Shown here: positions 50,900 to 59,894 of the stretch, piece by piece
Position numbering within the stretch: the stretch's first letter is position 1
Layout: each line of letters begins with the position of its first letter
Notes under the pieces: model-generated
The model's database searches: none
Told to the model about the DNA's origin: nothing
The model's input: only the letters and a program-made list of their open reading frames with translations
Position numbers and translations under genes: made by a program
Source: Isoptericola luteus
GTDB taxonomy: Bacteria > Actinomycetota > Actinomycetes > Actinomycetales > Cellulomonadaceae
NCBI RefSeq assembly: GCF_020297055.1
Contig: NZ_JAIXCQ010000005.1
Span: 62,001-126,000 of the forward strand
Direction: 5' to 3'
DNA: 64,000 nt

Positions 50900-51772
50900 T
50901 CAGCCCTTGTCGCCGCCCTTGTCGCCGCCCTTGTCGCGGCGCCGCAGGTAGCGCTCGAACTCGCGCGCGATCGCCTCTCCGGAGGCCTCCGGCAGGTCCG
51001 CCGTGTCCTTGGCCTCCTCGAGCTGCTGGACGTACTCGGAGATCTCCGCGTCCTCGTTCGCGAGCTCGTCCACGCCGTGCTGCCACGCCTCGGCGTCCTC
51101 CGGGAGCTCGCCCAGGGGGACGGGCTCGGCGAGCAGCTCCTCGACCCGGGTGAGGATGGCGAGCGTCGCCTTGGGCGACGGCGGGTTGGCGACGTAGTGC
51201 GGGACGGCGGCCCACAGGGAGACCGCCTGGAACCCCCGGGCGGCGGCCTCGTGCTGCAGCACGCCCACGATGCCCGTGGGCCCCTCGTACGTGCTTGGCT
51301 CGACGTCCAGCACGGCCTGCAGGCCGACGCTCTCCGTGGTCGCCGTCATGGGGATAGGGCGCGTGTGCGGCACGTCGGCGAGCAGCGCGCCGAGCGTGAC
51401 CACGGTGCGCACCTCCATCTCGCCGGCCAGGTCCAGGAGCTCGGCGCAGTAGGACTTCCACCGGAACGACGGCTCGATGCCGTGGACGAGGACCACGGTG
51501 CGCTCCTCGAGCTCCGCGACCCAGATCGTGGTGGTCGGCCAGGTGATCGTTCGCTCGCCGTCGGGTCCCGTCTCCATGACCGGGCGGTTGACCTGGAAGT
51601 CGTGGTAGAGCTCCGGGTCAAGCTCCCGCACCTGCCGGGCGCCCCAGACGTCGGTGAGGTGCATGAGGGCGGAGGTCGCGGCGCTCCCCGCGTCGTTCCA
51701 CCCCTCGAACGCCGCCACCAGCACGGTCTGTCGTGCGGCGTGGCGCCCGGTGGCGTCGGGGTCGATCGTCAT
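50900..51772 (-). CDS. PAC2 family protein
   Basis: A 290-residue protein with the PAC2 (proteasome-assembly-chaperone-like) fold: FEGWNDAGSAATSALMHL near the start, the mid segment VVTLGALLADVPHTRPIPMT and AVPHYVANPPSPKATLAIL. Actinobacterial PAC2 proteins are conserved but not functionally settled. The C-terminus ends with three GGDK-type units coded by 12-base repeats. TAGGCT ends seven bases before ATG 51772, so the mRNA is probably leaderless. It lies between mshC and the HAD gene, about 4 kb before the proteasome locus. Confidence 0.85.
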   Translation of the reverse strand: MTIDPDATGRHAARQTVLVAAFEGWNDAGSAATSALMHLTDVWGARQVRELDPELYHDFQVNRPVMETGPDGERTITWPTTTIWVAELEERTVVLVHGIEPSFRWKSYCAELLDLAGEMEVRTVVTLGALLADVPHTRPIPMTATTESVGLQAVLDVEPSTYEGPTGIVGVLQHEAAARGFQAVSLWAAVPHYVANPPSPKATLAILTRVEELLAEPVPLGELPEDAEAWQHGVDELANEDAEISEYVQQLEEAKDTADLPEASGEAIAREFERYLRRRDKGGDKGGDKG

Positions 51773-51907
51773 CCGGCCAGCCTATACACGGGACGTTGTG
51801 CGGCCGGGCGGCACGCGCCACCGCCGCGACCGGCCACCAGGGCAGGCCGACCGTCCGCGCGACGGGCGGAAGGCGAGGAGCCGCGCACCGGTCCGTACGA
51901 TGGTCGG

Positions 51908-52621
51908 GTGCTCGAACCCCTCACCGCCTCCGCCCGCACCACCCTGCCCGCCGCCGTCCTGTGGGACATGGACGGAACTCTCGTGGACACCGAGCCGTAC
52001 TGGATCGCCGCCGAGCACGAGCTCGTCGCCGAGCACGGTGGCACGTGGTCGCACGAGCAGGCGCTACAGCTGGTGGGCAACGCCCTGACGGTGTCCGCCG
52101 AGATCCTGCGCACCAGCGGCGGCGTCGACCTGGAGGTGGACGAGATCGTGAGCCGGCTCCTGGGCCGGGTGGTCGAGCAAGTGCGCGAGTCGGTGCCGTG
52201 GCAGCCGGGCGCCCTGGCCCTGCTCGCCGACCTCGCCGCCGCAGGGGTGCCCTGCGCCCTGGTGACCATGAGCTACCGCGAGCTCGCGGACGAGGTGGTC
52301 GCGCGGGCGCCCGAGGGCGCGTTCGCCACGGTCGTCACGGGGGACGAGGTGACCCGGGGCAAGCCGGACCCGGAGCCCTACCTCCTGGCCGCCGCCCGCC
52401 TCGGCGTCGACCCGGCCGCGTGCGTCGCGATCGAGGACTCGCCCACGGGGATCGCCTCGGCTCGTGCCGCCGGCGTGCCCACGCTGGGCGTGGAGGCCGT
52501 CCTTCCGGTGCCCCGCATGGACGGGCTGAGCCGGGCGTCGTCGCTCACCCGCGTGCGGCCCGCGACGCTGGCGCGCATCGGCGCGGGCGAGGTCCTCGAC
52601 CTCGTGGCGCCGTCGGCCTGA
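51908..52621 (+). CDS. HAD superfamily phosphatase (beta-phosphoglucomutase-like)
   Basis: A 237-residue haloacid dehalogenase hydrolase. Motif I is LWDMDGTLVDTEPYW, motif II lies in LVTMSYRE, motif III is GKPDPEPYLLAA and motif IV is AIEDSPTGIASARAAG. The substrate is unknown; the fold covers sugar phosphatases and phosphoglucomutases. TACGAT ends seven bases before GTG 51908. The stop codon is formed inside a 15-base tandem repeat that fills the gap to the convergent nuclease gene. Confidence 0.85.
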   Translation: MLEPLTASARTTLPAAVLWDMDGTLVDTEPYWIAAEHELVAEHGGTWSHEQALQLVGNALTVSAEILRTSGGVDLEVDEIVSRLLGRVVEQVRESVPWQPGALALLADLAAAGVPCALVTMSYRELADEVVARAPEGAFATVVTGDEVTRGKPDPEPYLLAAARLGVDPAACVAIEDSPTGIASARAAGVPTLGVEAVLPVPRMDGLSRASSLTRVRPATLARIGAGEVLDLVAPSA

Positions 52622-52710
52622 CCACCGTCGGCCTGACCACCGTCGGCCTGACCACCGTCGGCCTGACCACCGTCGGCCTGACCACCGTCGGCCTGACCGC
52701 CGTCGGCCGG
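52621..52710 (+). repeat. 15-base tandem repeat at the HAD gene 3' end
   Basis: ACCACCGTCGGCCTG is repeated five times perfectly from 52621 to 52695, followed by a degenerate copy. Its partial first copy contributes the TGA stop of the HAD gene. It separates two convergent genes. Confidence 0.9.
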
Positions 52711-52711
52711 G

Positions 52712-53671
52712 TCAGGCGGTCGGGCCGTCCACGCCGAGCCGCTCTCTCAGCGCACCCGGCGGGATGACCGGGGGCGTGCCCCCGAACTCCGGGCACACCG
52801 CCTGGTGGGCGCACCAGCCGCACAGGCGGCTGCGCCGGGGCTGCCAGTCCCCGGTGCGGGCGGCGGTCTGGACGGCGTCCCACACGGCGACGACCTTCGA
52901 CTGGGTGGCCTCGAGCTGCTGCCGAGTGGGCTGCGCCCGCAGGACCTGCCCGTCACCGAGGTAGACGAGCTGGAGCATCGCGGGCAGCACCCCGCGCTCG
53001 CGCCAGATGACGAGCCCGTAGAACCGCATCTGGAACAGGGCGGCCGACTCGTACGCCGGGCCCGGCGCCCGGCCGCTCTTGTAGTCCACGACGCGGATCG
53101 CGCCGTTCGGCGCGACATCGAGCCGGTCGACGATCCCGCGCAGCAGCGGGCCCCCGTCGAGCTGTGTGGACACCTTGAGCTCGCGGGCCTGCGGCTCCAG
53201 CCGGTTCGGGTCCTCCAGCCTGAAGTAGGTGCCCAGCAGACGCCCGGCGCCGTCGAGCCAGGACGGCACGTCGGTGCCGGCGGCGTCCCCGCCCGGCTCG
53301 AACAGGGTCGCGTACCGGGGCTCGACCTCGACCAGCCGCTCCCACTCGGCGGGCAGCAGGTCGAGCGCGGCGGCCTTGGTACGTTCGCCGGCCGGTGCGT
53401 CGTAGAGCCGCTCGAGCACCGCGTGCACCAGGGTGCCGCGGGCGGCGGCGGAGGAGGGCGGCTCCGGCAGCCGGTCCACGACCCGGAAGCGGAACAGCAA
53501 CGGGCACCGCAGGAAGTCCGCGGCGCGCGACGGTGACAGCCCCGGCGCGCGCGGCGCGACGTCGCGGCCCGCCACGGTGCCGGTGCCGGTGTCGGCATCG
53601 GTCGGGGTGGTCGGCTCCGTGGCGGGCGTCGTCCCGGGCTCGGTGGTGTCGAGCCCCGCCGTCGTCGTCAT
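52712..53671 (-). CDS. RecB-family exonuclease (PD-(D/E)XK, Fe-S type)
   Basis: A 319-residue nuclease domain protein. FLRCPLLFRFRVVDRLPE near residue 55 carries the first Fe-S Cys and LCGWCAHQAVCPEF near the end the other three; the active site is IVDRLDVAPNGAIRVVDYKSG with Asp and Lys. This is the AddB/Cas4-like arrangement. Stand-alone versions of this gene are found beside the proteasome locus in actinobacteria, with no known link. ATG 53671 is preceded by TAGGGT seven bases upstream. The first 45 residues are a Thr/Pro-rich tail. Confidence 0.85.
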   Translation of the reverse strand: MTTTAGLDTTEPGTTPATEPTTPTDADTGTGTVAGRDVAPRAPGLSPSRAADFLRCPLLFRFRVVDRLPEPPSSAAARGTLVHAVLERLYDAPAGERTKAAALDLLPAEWERLVEVEPRYATLFEPGGDAAGTDVPSWLDGAGRLLGTYFRLEDPNRLEPQARELKVSTQLDGGPLLRGIVDRLDVAPNGAIRVVDYKSGRAPGPAYESAALFQMRFYGLVIWRERGVLPAMLQLVYLGDGQVLRAQPTRQQLEATQSKVVAVWDAVQTAARTGDWQPRRSRLCGWCAHQAVCPEFGGTPPVIPPGALRERLGVDGPTA

Positions 53672-53784
53672 GCCAGCCACCCTACGGGCGGGGCCCGACA
53701 GCGCGGCCTCGCCCTCCACAGGCGCCGCCGCACCGGCCCGGCACCGTGCGCGTGCCGTGCCGCCCCGGCGGTTAGCCTGAGCCG

Positions 53785-54903
53785 GTGACCTCACGTTCCA
53801 AGGGCTGGGTCGTCGGCCGGGTCGCCGGCGCGCCCGTCCTGGTGACGCCGTCGTGGTTCCTCGGCGCCGCCGTCCTCACCGTCGTCTTCGCACCCACCGC
53901 CAGCAGGTTCGCCCCGGGGCTGGCGACCGGGGGCGTGCTCGTCGTGGCCTTCTCGTTCGTGCTCCTGCTGTTCGTCTCGGTGTTCCTGCACGAGGTGGCC
54001 CACGCGCTCGTGGCCAGGGCCCGCGGACAGCGCGTCACCGAGCTCGCCGTCACCCTCTGGGGCGGGCACACCGCGTACTCGGGGGCGGCCGGTCGCCCGC
54101 TCGACGGTGCCCTGATCGCCGTCGTGGGCCCGCTGACCAACCTCGTCCTGGCAGCGGGGATGTGGGGTCTCTTCCTGCTGCAGCCGGTGATGTCCCTGCC
54201 CACCATGCTGCTCATGGCCGGCGCGTTCGCCAACGCGTTCGTGGGCCTGTTCAACCTGCTGCCCGGGCTGCCGCTCGACGGTGGGCAGATCCTCGAGTCC
54301 CTCGTCTGGGGCGCGACGGGGTCGCGTACCCGCGGCACGGTCGCGGCCGGGTGGATCGGCCGTGTCGTCGCGGTCGGGGTGGTCGGCTGGGCGCTGCTGT
54401 GGCCGCTGTGGCACGGGCTGGCGCCGTCGTGGGTCGACGTGGCCGTGGCGGCACTCATCGGCGCGTTCCTGTGGTCCGGGGCGGGGGAGGCGATCAAGGG
54501 GGCTCGGCGTCGCGAGGAGCTGGGCAGCCTGCGGGTGCGCACGCTCGCCGTGCCCGCGGTGACGGTGAGCACCGCGACGACGGTCGCGGCGCTGCCCGAA
54601 ACGGTCGCGGCGCGGCCGGGGGCGGTGGTGGTCGTGGTCGGGACGGCGGGGGAGCCGGTCGGCTGGGTGGACCCCTCCGCGGCGAGCGCCGTCCCCGCCG
54701 ACCAGGCGGGCACGACACCGGTGGAGGCCGTCGTCGTGCCGTTCCCCCCAGGGTCCGCCCTGGACGCCGGCCTGACGGGGACGGACCTGCTCCAGCGGGT
54801 CGCCCGCACCTCGGCGGGCGCGCGGGTCCTGCCGGTCGTCGAGGGCGGCACGGTCACGGGCGTGCTCGACGTCGCGCGCGTCGCCGCCGCCCTGCGCCGG
54901 TGA
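53785..54903 (+). CDS. Site-2 protease family (M50) membrane metalloprotease
   Basis: A 372-residue membrane protein. The zinc motif is FLHEVAHALV (HExxH) near residue 70, and the third ligand is in NLLPGLPLDGGQIL. About six spans occupy residues 15-230; the C-terminal region has two poorly conserved CBS-like halves (PAVTVSTATTVAALPETV and ARVLPVVEGGTVTGVLDV). It probably cleaves membrane-bound regulators, as Rip1 does in mycobacteria. TAGCCT ends seven bases before GTG 53785. Confidence 0.85.
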   Translation: MTSRSKGWVVGRVAGAPVLVTPSWFLGAAVLTVVFAPTASRFAPGLATGGVLVVAFSFVLLLFVSVFLHEVAHALVARARGQRVTELAVTLWGGHTAYSGAAGRPLDGALIAVVGPLTNLVLAAGMWGLFLLQPVMSLPTMLLMAGAFANAFVGLFNLLPGLPLDGGQILESLVWGATGSRTRGTVAAGWIGRVVAVGVVGWALLWPLWHGLAPSWVDVAVAALIGAFLWSGAGEAIKGARRREELGSLRVRTLAVPAVTVSTATTVAALPETVAARPGAVVVVVGTAGEPVGWVDPSAASAVPADQAGTTPVEAVVVPFPPGSALDAGLTGTDLLQRVARTSAGARVLPVVEGGTVTGVLDVARVAAALRR

Positions 54904-54976
54904 CGGGATCGGCCGCCGGGAGCGAGACGGTGCGCGCCGAGGAGGCACCGGCGGAGCGTCGGTAGACTCGTCGGTC

Positions 54977-56023
54977 GTGACTCCCGCCGAGAACGAGCCC
55001 GCCGCCGAGCCGACACAGCCCGCCGCCGCCCCCGCACCCACGGACCGGGCGCAGCCCACCGGCACCGGTGCTCACCTGCGCCGCGGGCCGCTGCGCGTCG
55101 GTGACAAGGTGCAGCTCACCGACCCGAAGGGCCGGCTGCACACCATCACCCTCCAGCCCGGCGGCACGTTCCACACGCACAAGGGCTACTTCCGCCACGA
55201 GGACCTCGTCGGCCGGCCCGAGGGCTGGGTGGTCACGAACACGGCGGGCATCGAGTACCTCGCGCTGCGCCCGCTGCTCAGCGACTACGTGCTGTCGATG
55301 CCGCGCGGTGCCGCCGTCGTCTACCCCAAGGACGCCGGGCAGATCGTGCAGATGGCGGACATCTTCCCCGGTGCCCGCGTCGTGGAGGCCGGCGTCGGCT
55401 CGGGCGCGCTGACGATGTCCCTGCTGCGCGCCGTCGGCGACGGCGGCGAGCTGCACTCGATCGAGCGGCGGGAGGACTTCGCGGCGATCGCGCGCGGCAA
55501 CGTGGAGACGTTCTTCGGCGGCGACCACCCGGCCTGGCGCCTGTCGGTCGGGGACCTGGCCGACGTGCTGCCGACCGTCGCCGAGCCCGGCAGCGTGGAC
55601 CGCGTGGTCCTCGACATGCTGGCCCCCTGGGAGAACATCGACGCGGTGGCGGGCGCGCTGGCTCCCGGCGGCGTCCTCATCTGCTACGTCGCCACCGCGA
55701 CCCAGCTCTCGCGGACGGCAGAGGACCTGCGCGCGGACGGCCGGTTCGCCGAGCCCAGCGCCTGGGAGTCGATGGTGCGCGGTTGGCACCTGGAGGGCCT
55801 GTCCGTGCGCCCGGAGCACCGGATGATCGGGCACACGGGCTTCCTCGTCACGGCGCGTCGGCTCGCCGACGGCATCGCCCCGCCCGAGCGCACCCGCCGG
55901 CCCGCGAAGGGCGCCTACCCGGCGACCGACGCCGAGTGGAGCGAGGAGGAGCTGGGCGAGCGGCCCGTGTCGGACAAGAAGATCCGTCGCGTGCGGCGCG
56001 AGGTCGGGCAGCCGGAGGACTGA
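54977..56023 (+). CDS. trmI: tRNA (adenine-58-N1)-methyltransferase TrmI
   Basis: A 348-residue SAM-dependent methyltransferase. The N-terminal domain begins LRRGPLRVGDKVQLTDPKGR, and the Rossmann motif is VVEAGVGSGALTMSLLRAVGDGGELHSIE. It makes m1A58 in tRNAs. GTG 54977 lies eight bases after TAGACT; the first 30 residues are a Pro/Ala-rich tail. trmI just ahead of the proteasomal ATPase is the usual actinobacterial order. Confidence 0.9.
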   Translation: MTPAENEPAAEPTQPAAAPAPTDRAQPTGTGAHLRRGPLRVGDKVQLTDPKGRLHTITLQPGGTFHTHKGYFRHEDLVGRPEGWVVTNTAGIEYLALRPLLSDYVLSMPRGAAVVYPKDAGQIVQMADIFPGARVVEAGVGSGALTMSLLRAVGDGGELHSIERREDFAAIARGNVETFFGGDHPAWRLSVGDLADVLPTVAEPGSVDRVVLDMLAPWENIDAVAGALAPGGVLICYVATATQLSRTAEDLRADGRFAEPSAWESMVRGWHLEGLSVRPEHRMIGHTGFLVTARRLADGIAPPERTRRPAKGAYPATDAEWSEEELGERPVSDKKIRRVRREVGQPED

Positions 56024-56117
56024 CGGGGTCCTTCCGCGGCCGGTCGGGGTTGACGACACCGGGCGGTCCGGGCCGACGGCACCGGGCGGCGTCGCGGGGT
56101 ACGCCCGGGTCACCGCC

Positions 56118-56137
56118 CGGTCACGGTCGCGTGACCG
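56118..56137. promoter_or_regulatory. Palindrome upstream of the proteasomal ATPase gene
   Basis: CGGTCACG-GTCG-CGTGACCG has perfect eight-base arms. It lies 128 bases before the start at 56266, above a TAGGGT -10-like box at 56195. A regulator binding site is possible; none is known to me. Confidence 0.35.
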
Positions 56138-56265
56138 TGGCGTGAAGGTCGGGCCGCTCCGTGAAATGAACGTCCCCCCGTCCGCGTTCCGCTCTAGGGT
56201 GCTGTACCGGGGCCGCTCTCCCGCCCGGGGGACCCGGCCACCCGCGCCGCACGAGAGGGGATGCG

Positions 56266-57927
56266 ATGACCGAGCCCGTTCGTCCCGAGCTCCACCCGGA
56301 GCCGTCCACGCCCGCCGCACCGAGCAGGGACGCCCAGCTCGCGCTCCTCGCCGCGAAGAACGAGCGTCTCGCGGAGGCGCTGCGCGCCGCGCGCGACCAG
56401 ATCGTCGAGCTCAAGGGCCAGATCGACGACCTCGCCAAGCCCCCGGGCACCTACGCCACCTTCCTCGCCGCGCACGAGGACGGCAGCGTCGACATCTCGT
56501 CGGCCGGGCGCAAGATGCACGTGCAGTCCAGCCCGGGTCTCGACACCTCGGAGCTGCGGCCCGGCCAGGAGGTCAAGCTCAACGAGGCCATGACGGTCGT
56601 GTCCGCCGGCGGCTACGAGCGCACCGGCGAGCTGGTGACCATCAAGGAGGTCCTCGACGACGAGCGGGTGCTCGTGGTGGGGCGCACGGACGAGGAGCGC
56701 GTCGTGCGGCTCGCCGGGTCGGTCGCCGCTGCCGCGCTGCGGGTCGGCGACGCGCTGACGGTCGACGTGCGCAGCGGGTTCGTGTTCGAGGTCGTGCCCA
56801 AGTCGGAGGTCGAGGAGCTGGTCCTCGAGGAGGTCCCCGACATCGCGTACGAGGACATCGGCGGCCTGGGGCCCCAGATCGAGCAGATCCGCGACGCCGT
56901 CGAGCTGCCGTTCTCTCACCCCGACCTGTTCCGTGAGCACGGGCTGCGCCCGCCCAAGGGGGTGCTGCTCTACGGGCCGCCCGGGTGCGGCAAGACGCTC
57001 ATCGCCAAGGCTGTCGCCGCCTCGCTCGCCGCCACCGTCGCCGGCACGCGCGGGGGCGATCCGGGCGCCAAGAGCTACTTCCTCAACGTCAAGGGCCCCG
57101 AGCTGCTCAACAAGTACGTCGGCGAGACCGAGCGGCACATCCGGCTGATCTTCGCGCGGGCACGCGAGAAGGCGTCGCAGGGCATGCCCGTCGTCGTCTT
57201 CTTCGACGAGATGGAGTCGCTCTTCCGCACCCGCGGCACGGGGCTCTCGTCCGACGTCGAGACCACGATCGTGCCGCAGCTGCTCGCCGAGATCGACGGC
57301 GTCGAGCGGCTGGACAACGTCATCGTCATCGGGGCCTCGAACCGCGAGGACATGATCGACCCCGCGATCCTGCGCCCGGGCAGGCTCGACGTGAAGATCA
57401 AGATCGAGCGGCCGGACGCCGAGGGCGCCACGGAGATCTTCGGCAAGTACCTCACCCCGGACCTGCCGCTGCACCCGGACGACCTCGCCGAGCACGGCGG
57501 CAGCCCGGCGGAGGCGGTCGAGGCGATGATCCGCAGCGTCGTCGAGCGGATGTACGCCGAGGACGAGGAGAACCAGTTCCTCGAGGTGACGTACGCGTCG
57601 GGGGACAAGGAGACCCTGTACTTCAAGGACTTCAACTCCGGCGCGATGATCCAGAACGTCGTGGACCGGGCCAAGAAGTCCGCCATCAAGGACTTCCTGT
57701 CCACCGGCCAGCGAGGCATCCGCGTCGAGCACCTGCTGTCCGCGTGCGTCGACGAGTTCAAGGAGAACGAGGACCTGCCGAACACGACGAACCCCGACGA
57801 CTGGGCGCGCATCAGCGGCAAGAAGGGCGAGCGCATCGTCTTCATCCGCACGATCGTCCAGAAGAAGGGTGGCGACGGCGCCCCACGCACCATCGACACG
57901 GTGACCAGCACGGGGCAGTACCTGTAG
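56266..57927 (+). CDS. arc: Proteasome-associated AAA+ ATPase ARC/Mpa
   Basis: A 553-residue ring ATPase that unfolds pupylated proteins and feeds them to the 20S proteasome. The N-terminal coiled coil (residues 20-60, [22 protein letters not shown]) captures Pup; two OB domains follow; Walker A is GPPGCGKT, Walker [10 protein letters not shown], with arginine-finger region [20 protein letters not shown]. The C-terminus is GQYL, the motif that docks into the core alpha ring. It is the first gene of the ARC-Dop-Pup-PrcB-PrcA-PafA series. Confidence 0.95.
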   Translation: MTEPVRPELHPEPSTPAAPSRDAQLALLAAKNERLAEALRAARDQIVELKGQIDDLAKPPGTYATFLAAHEDGSVDISSAGRKMHVQSSPGLDTSELRPGQEVKLNEAMTVVSAGGYERTGELVTIKEVLDDERVLVVGRTDEERVVRLAGSVAAAALRVGDALTVDVRSGFVFEVVPKSEVEELVLEEVPDIAYEDIGGLGPQIEQIRDAVELPFSHPDLFREHGLRPPKGVLLYGPPGCGKTLIAKAVAASLAATVAGTRGGDPGAKSYFLNVKGPELLNKYVGETERHIRLIFARAREKASQGMPVVVFFDEMESLFRTRGTGLSSDVETTIVPQLLAEIDGVERLDNVIVIGASNREDMIDPAILRPGRLDVKIKIERPDAEGATEIFGKYLTPDLPLHPDDLAEHGGSPAEAVEAMIRSVVERMYAEDEENQFLEVTYASGDKETLYFKDFNSGAMIQNVVDRAKKSAIKDFLSTGQRGIRVEHLLSACVDEFKENEDLPNTTNPDDWARISGKKGERIVFIRTIVQKKGGDGAPRTIDTVTSTGQYL

Positions 57928-57946
57928 CCGGCCGGCACCTCCCGCC

Positions 57947-58011
57947 AGATCGAGGTACCCGTCTCGAGATCGACCTCCTGAAGGTCGATCTCGAGACGGG
58001 TACCTCGATCT
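57947..58011. repeat. Perfect 30-base inverted repeat between arc and dop
   Basis: Arms 57947-57976 and 57982-58011 are exact complements, beginning AGATCGAGGTACCC, with a five-base loop CCTGA. It starts 19 bases after the arc stop and ends just before the TAGGGT box of dop. It is far longer than an ordinary terminator. Confidence 0.9.
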
Positions 58012-58037
58012 CGCGGTGGGGAACCTAGGGTGGTGAC

Positions 58038-59735
58038 GTGAGCGTTCGTCGCGTGATGGGTATCGAGACCGAGTACGGCGTGCTGTCCCCGGGCAAGCCG
58101 CTGGCCAACCCCATGCTCATGAGCTCCCAGGTGGTGATGACGTACCGCTCGCTGGCCCCCGGGCCGGGGGCACGGCCGCCGGCGCGCTGGGACTACGACG
58201 ACGAGGACCCGCTGCAGGACGCGCGCGGGTTCCACCTGCAACGTGCCTCGGCGCACCCGTCGCTGCTCACGGACGACCCGGCGCAGCCCGCACCGTCGGG
58301 GCCGGTGGCCGGTGAGGCGCCGGCGGCCGCGACGGGCAGCCCCGCGCGGGCGGCACGCCGCGACCCGCGCCGGTCCGAGCCCGAGGAGGTCGAGCGGGCC
58401 TCGGTCGAGGAGTACGACGACCCGAGCGCCGCGAACTGCATCCTCACGAACGGCGCGCGCCTGTACGTGGACCACGCCCACCCCGAGTACTCGTCGCCGG
58501 AGGTCACGGGCCCGCTCGACGGCGTGCTGTGGGACGTCGCGGGCGAGCGGGTGATGCTCGAGGCGGTCCGCGCGCTGGCGCAGGTGCCGGGCGGCGAGAT
58601 CGTCCTGTACAAGAACAACGTCGACGGCAAGGGCGCGAGCTACGGCACCCACGAGAACTTCCTGGTCGACCGAGCCCTCCCGTTCGGCACGCTGGTGGAC
58701 GTCCTCACCCCGTTCCTCGTGACCCGCCAGGTCTTCGCCGGCTCCGGGCGGGTCGGGCTCGGCCCGACGGGTGCGGAGCCCGGCTTCCAGCTCTCGCAGC
58801 GCGCGGACTACATCGAGGCGGAGGTGGGCCTCGAGACGACGCTGCGCCGCCCGATCGTCAACACGCGCGACGAGCCGCACGCCGACAGGTCCCGGTGGCG
58901 GCGGCTCCACCTGATCATCGGCGACGCCAACCTGTTCGAGGTGGCGACCTACCTCAAGCTCGGCACGGCCTCGCTGGTGCTGTGGGTGGCCGAGCACCTC
59001 GACGAGCTCGCCGCGGCGGGCGTCGAGGCGGGTGCCGAGCTGACGGCCCTGCGGCTGGCCGACCCCGTCGCCGACGTGCAGCGGGTCTCGCGCGACCTCA
59101 CCCTCGCGGCGCCGCTGGAGCTCGCGGACGGGCGCCGCCTCACGGCCCTGGAGGTCCAGGTGGCGTACGCGGACCTCGTGGCGCGCGCGCTCGACGTGCT
59201 CGGTGGCGACCAGGTGGGCGACGACGGCTCGCGCACCGTCGTCGAGCGGTGGCGGTCCGTGCTCGAGCGGCTGGGCAGCGACCCGGCGTCGTGCGCCCGC
59301 GAGGTGGAGTGGGTGGCCAAGCGCCGCCTGCTCGAGGGCCTGCGGGCGCGCGACGGGCTCGCGTGGGACCACCCGCGGCTGCGCACCCTCGACCTGCAGT
59401 GGACGGACGTGCGCCCCGAGCGGGGCATCTACCACCGGCTGGTGGCCTCGGGGGCCGTGGAGCGGCTCGTCGACGAGCAGCGGGTGGCGGACGCCGTGCA
59501 CCATCCGCCGGCCGACACCCGCGCGTGGTTCCGGGGTGAGGTGATGGCGCGCTACCCGGACGAGGTCTCCGCCGCGAGCTGGGACTCGGTCATCTTCGAC
59601 GTGGCCGGCGCGCCCGCTCTCCAGCGGGTGCCGATGCTCGACCCGACGCGCGGGACGCGGCGGCACATCGGCGCGCTCCTCGACGCCAGCCCCGACGCGG
59701 CGGCGTTGCTCAAGGGGCTGCGCGGCGACGGCTGA
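58038..59735 (+). CDS. dop: Depupylase / Pup deamidase Dop
   Basis: A 565-residue glutamine-synthetase-fold enzyme. It deamidates Pup's C-terminal Gln to Glu and removes Pup from substrates. MGIETEYGV opens the ATP site; ILTNGARLYVDHAHPEYSSPE contains the catalytic Asp; YKNNVDGKGASYGTHENFL and FQLSQRADYIEAEVGLETTL follow. It is about 60 residues longer than M. tuberculosis Dop, nearly all in an Ala/Pro/Arg-rich stretch of the Dop-loop (residues about 65-135). TAGGGT ends seven bases before GTG 58038, so it is probably leaderless. Confidence 0.95.
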   Translation: MSVRRVMGIETEYGVLSPGKPLANPMLMSSQVVMTYRSLAPGPGARPPARWDYDDEDPLQDARGFHLQRASAHPSLLTDDPAQPAPSGPVAGEAPAAATGSPARAARRDPRRSEPEEVERASVEEYDDPSAANCILTNGARLYVDHAHPEYSSPEVTGPLDGVLWDVAGERVMLEAVRALAQVPGGEIVLYKNNVDGKGASYGTHENFLVDRALPFGTLVDVLTPFLVTRQVFAGSGRVGLGPTGAEPGFQLSQRADYIEAEVGLETTLRRPIVNTRDEPHADRSRWRRLHLIIGDANLFEVATYLKLGTASLVLWVAEHLDELAAAGVEAGAELTALRLADPVADVQRVSRDLTLAAPLELADGRRLTALEVQVAYADLVARALDVLGGDQVGDDGSRTVVERWRSVLERLGSDPASCAREVEWVAKRRLLEGLRARDGLAWDHPRLRTLDLQWTDVRPERGIYHRLVASGAVERLVDEQRVADAVHHPPADTRAWFRGEVMARYPDEVSAASWDSVIFDVAGAPALQRVPMLDPTRGTRRHIGALLDASPDAAALLKGLRGDG

Positions 59736-59767
59736 GGCCGCCGCGCGGACGCTGGTCGCGACGCGGA

Positions 59768-59784
59768 TTGCGCCCTGGGCGCAA
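59768..59784. promoter_or_regulatory. Palindrome in the dop-pup gap
   Basis: TTGCGCCCTGGGCGCAA has perfect eight-base arms around a single T. It lies 39 bases before a TAGGCT -10-like box (59824-59829) and 110 bases before pup. It could be an operator for a separate pup promoter. Confidence 0.4.
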
Positions 59785-59894
59785 CAGGGGTGGACGTCGC
59801 CGCGCATTGTTACCACCAGCGCATAGGCTGGCGACGCGAGACTCTCCCGGAGCCTCCCTCTCCGGGAGCTCCGCAGCAGCGAAGGAGGCGGACC

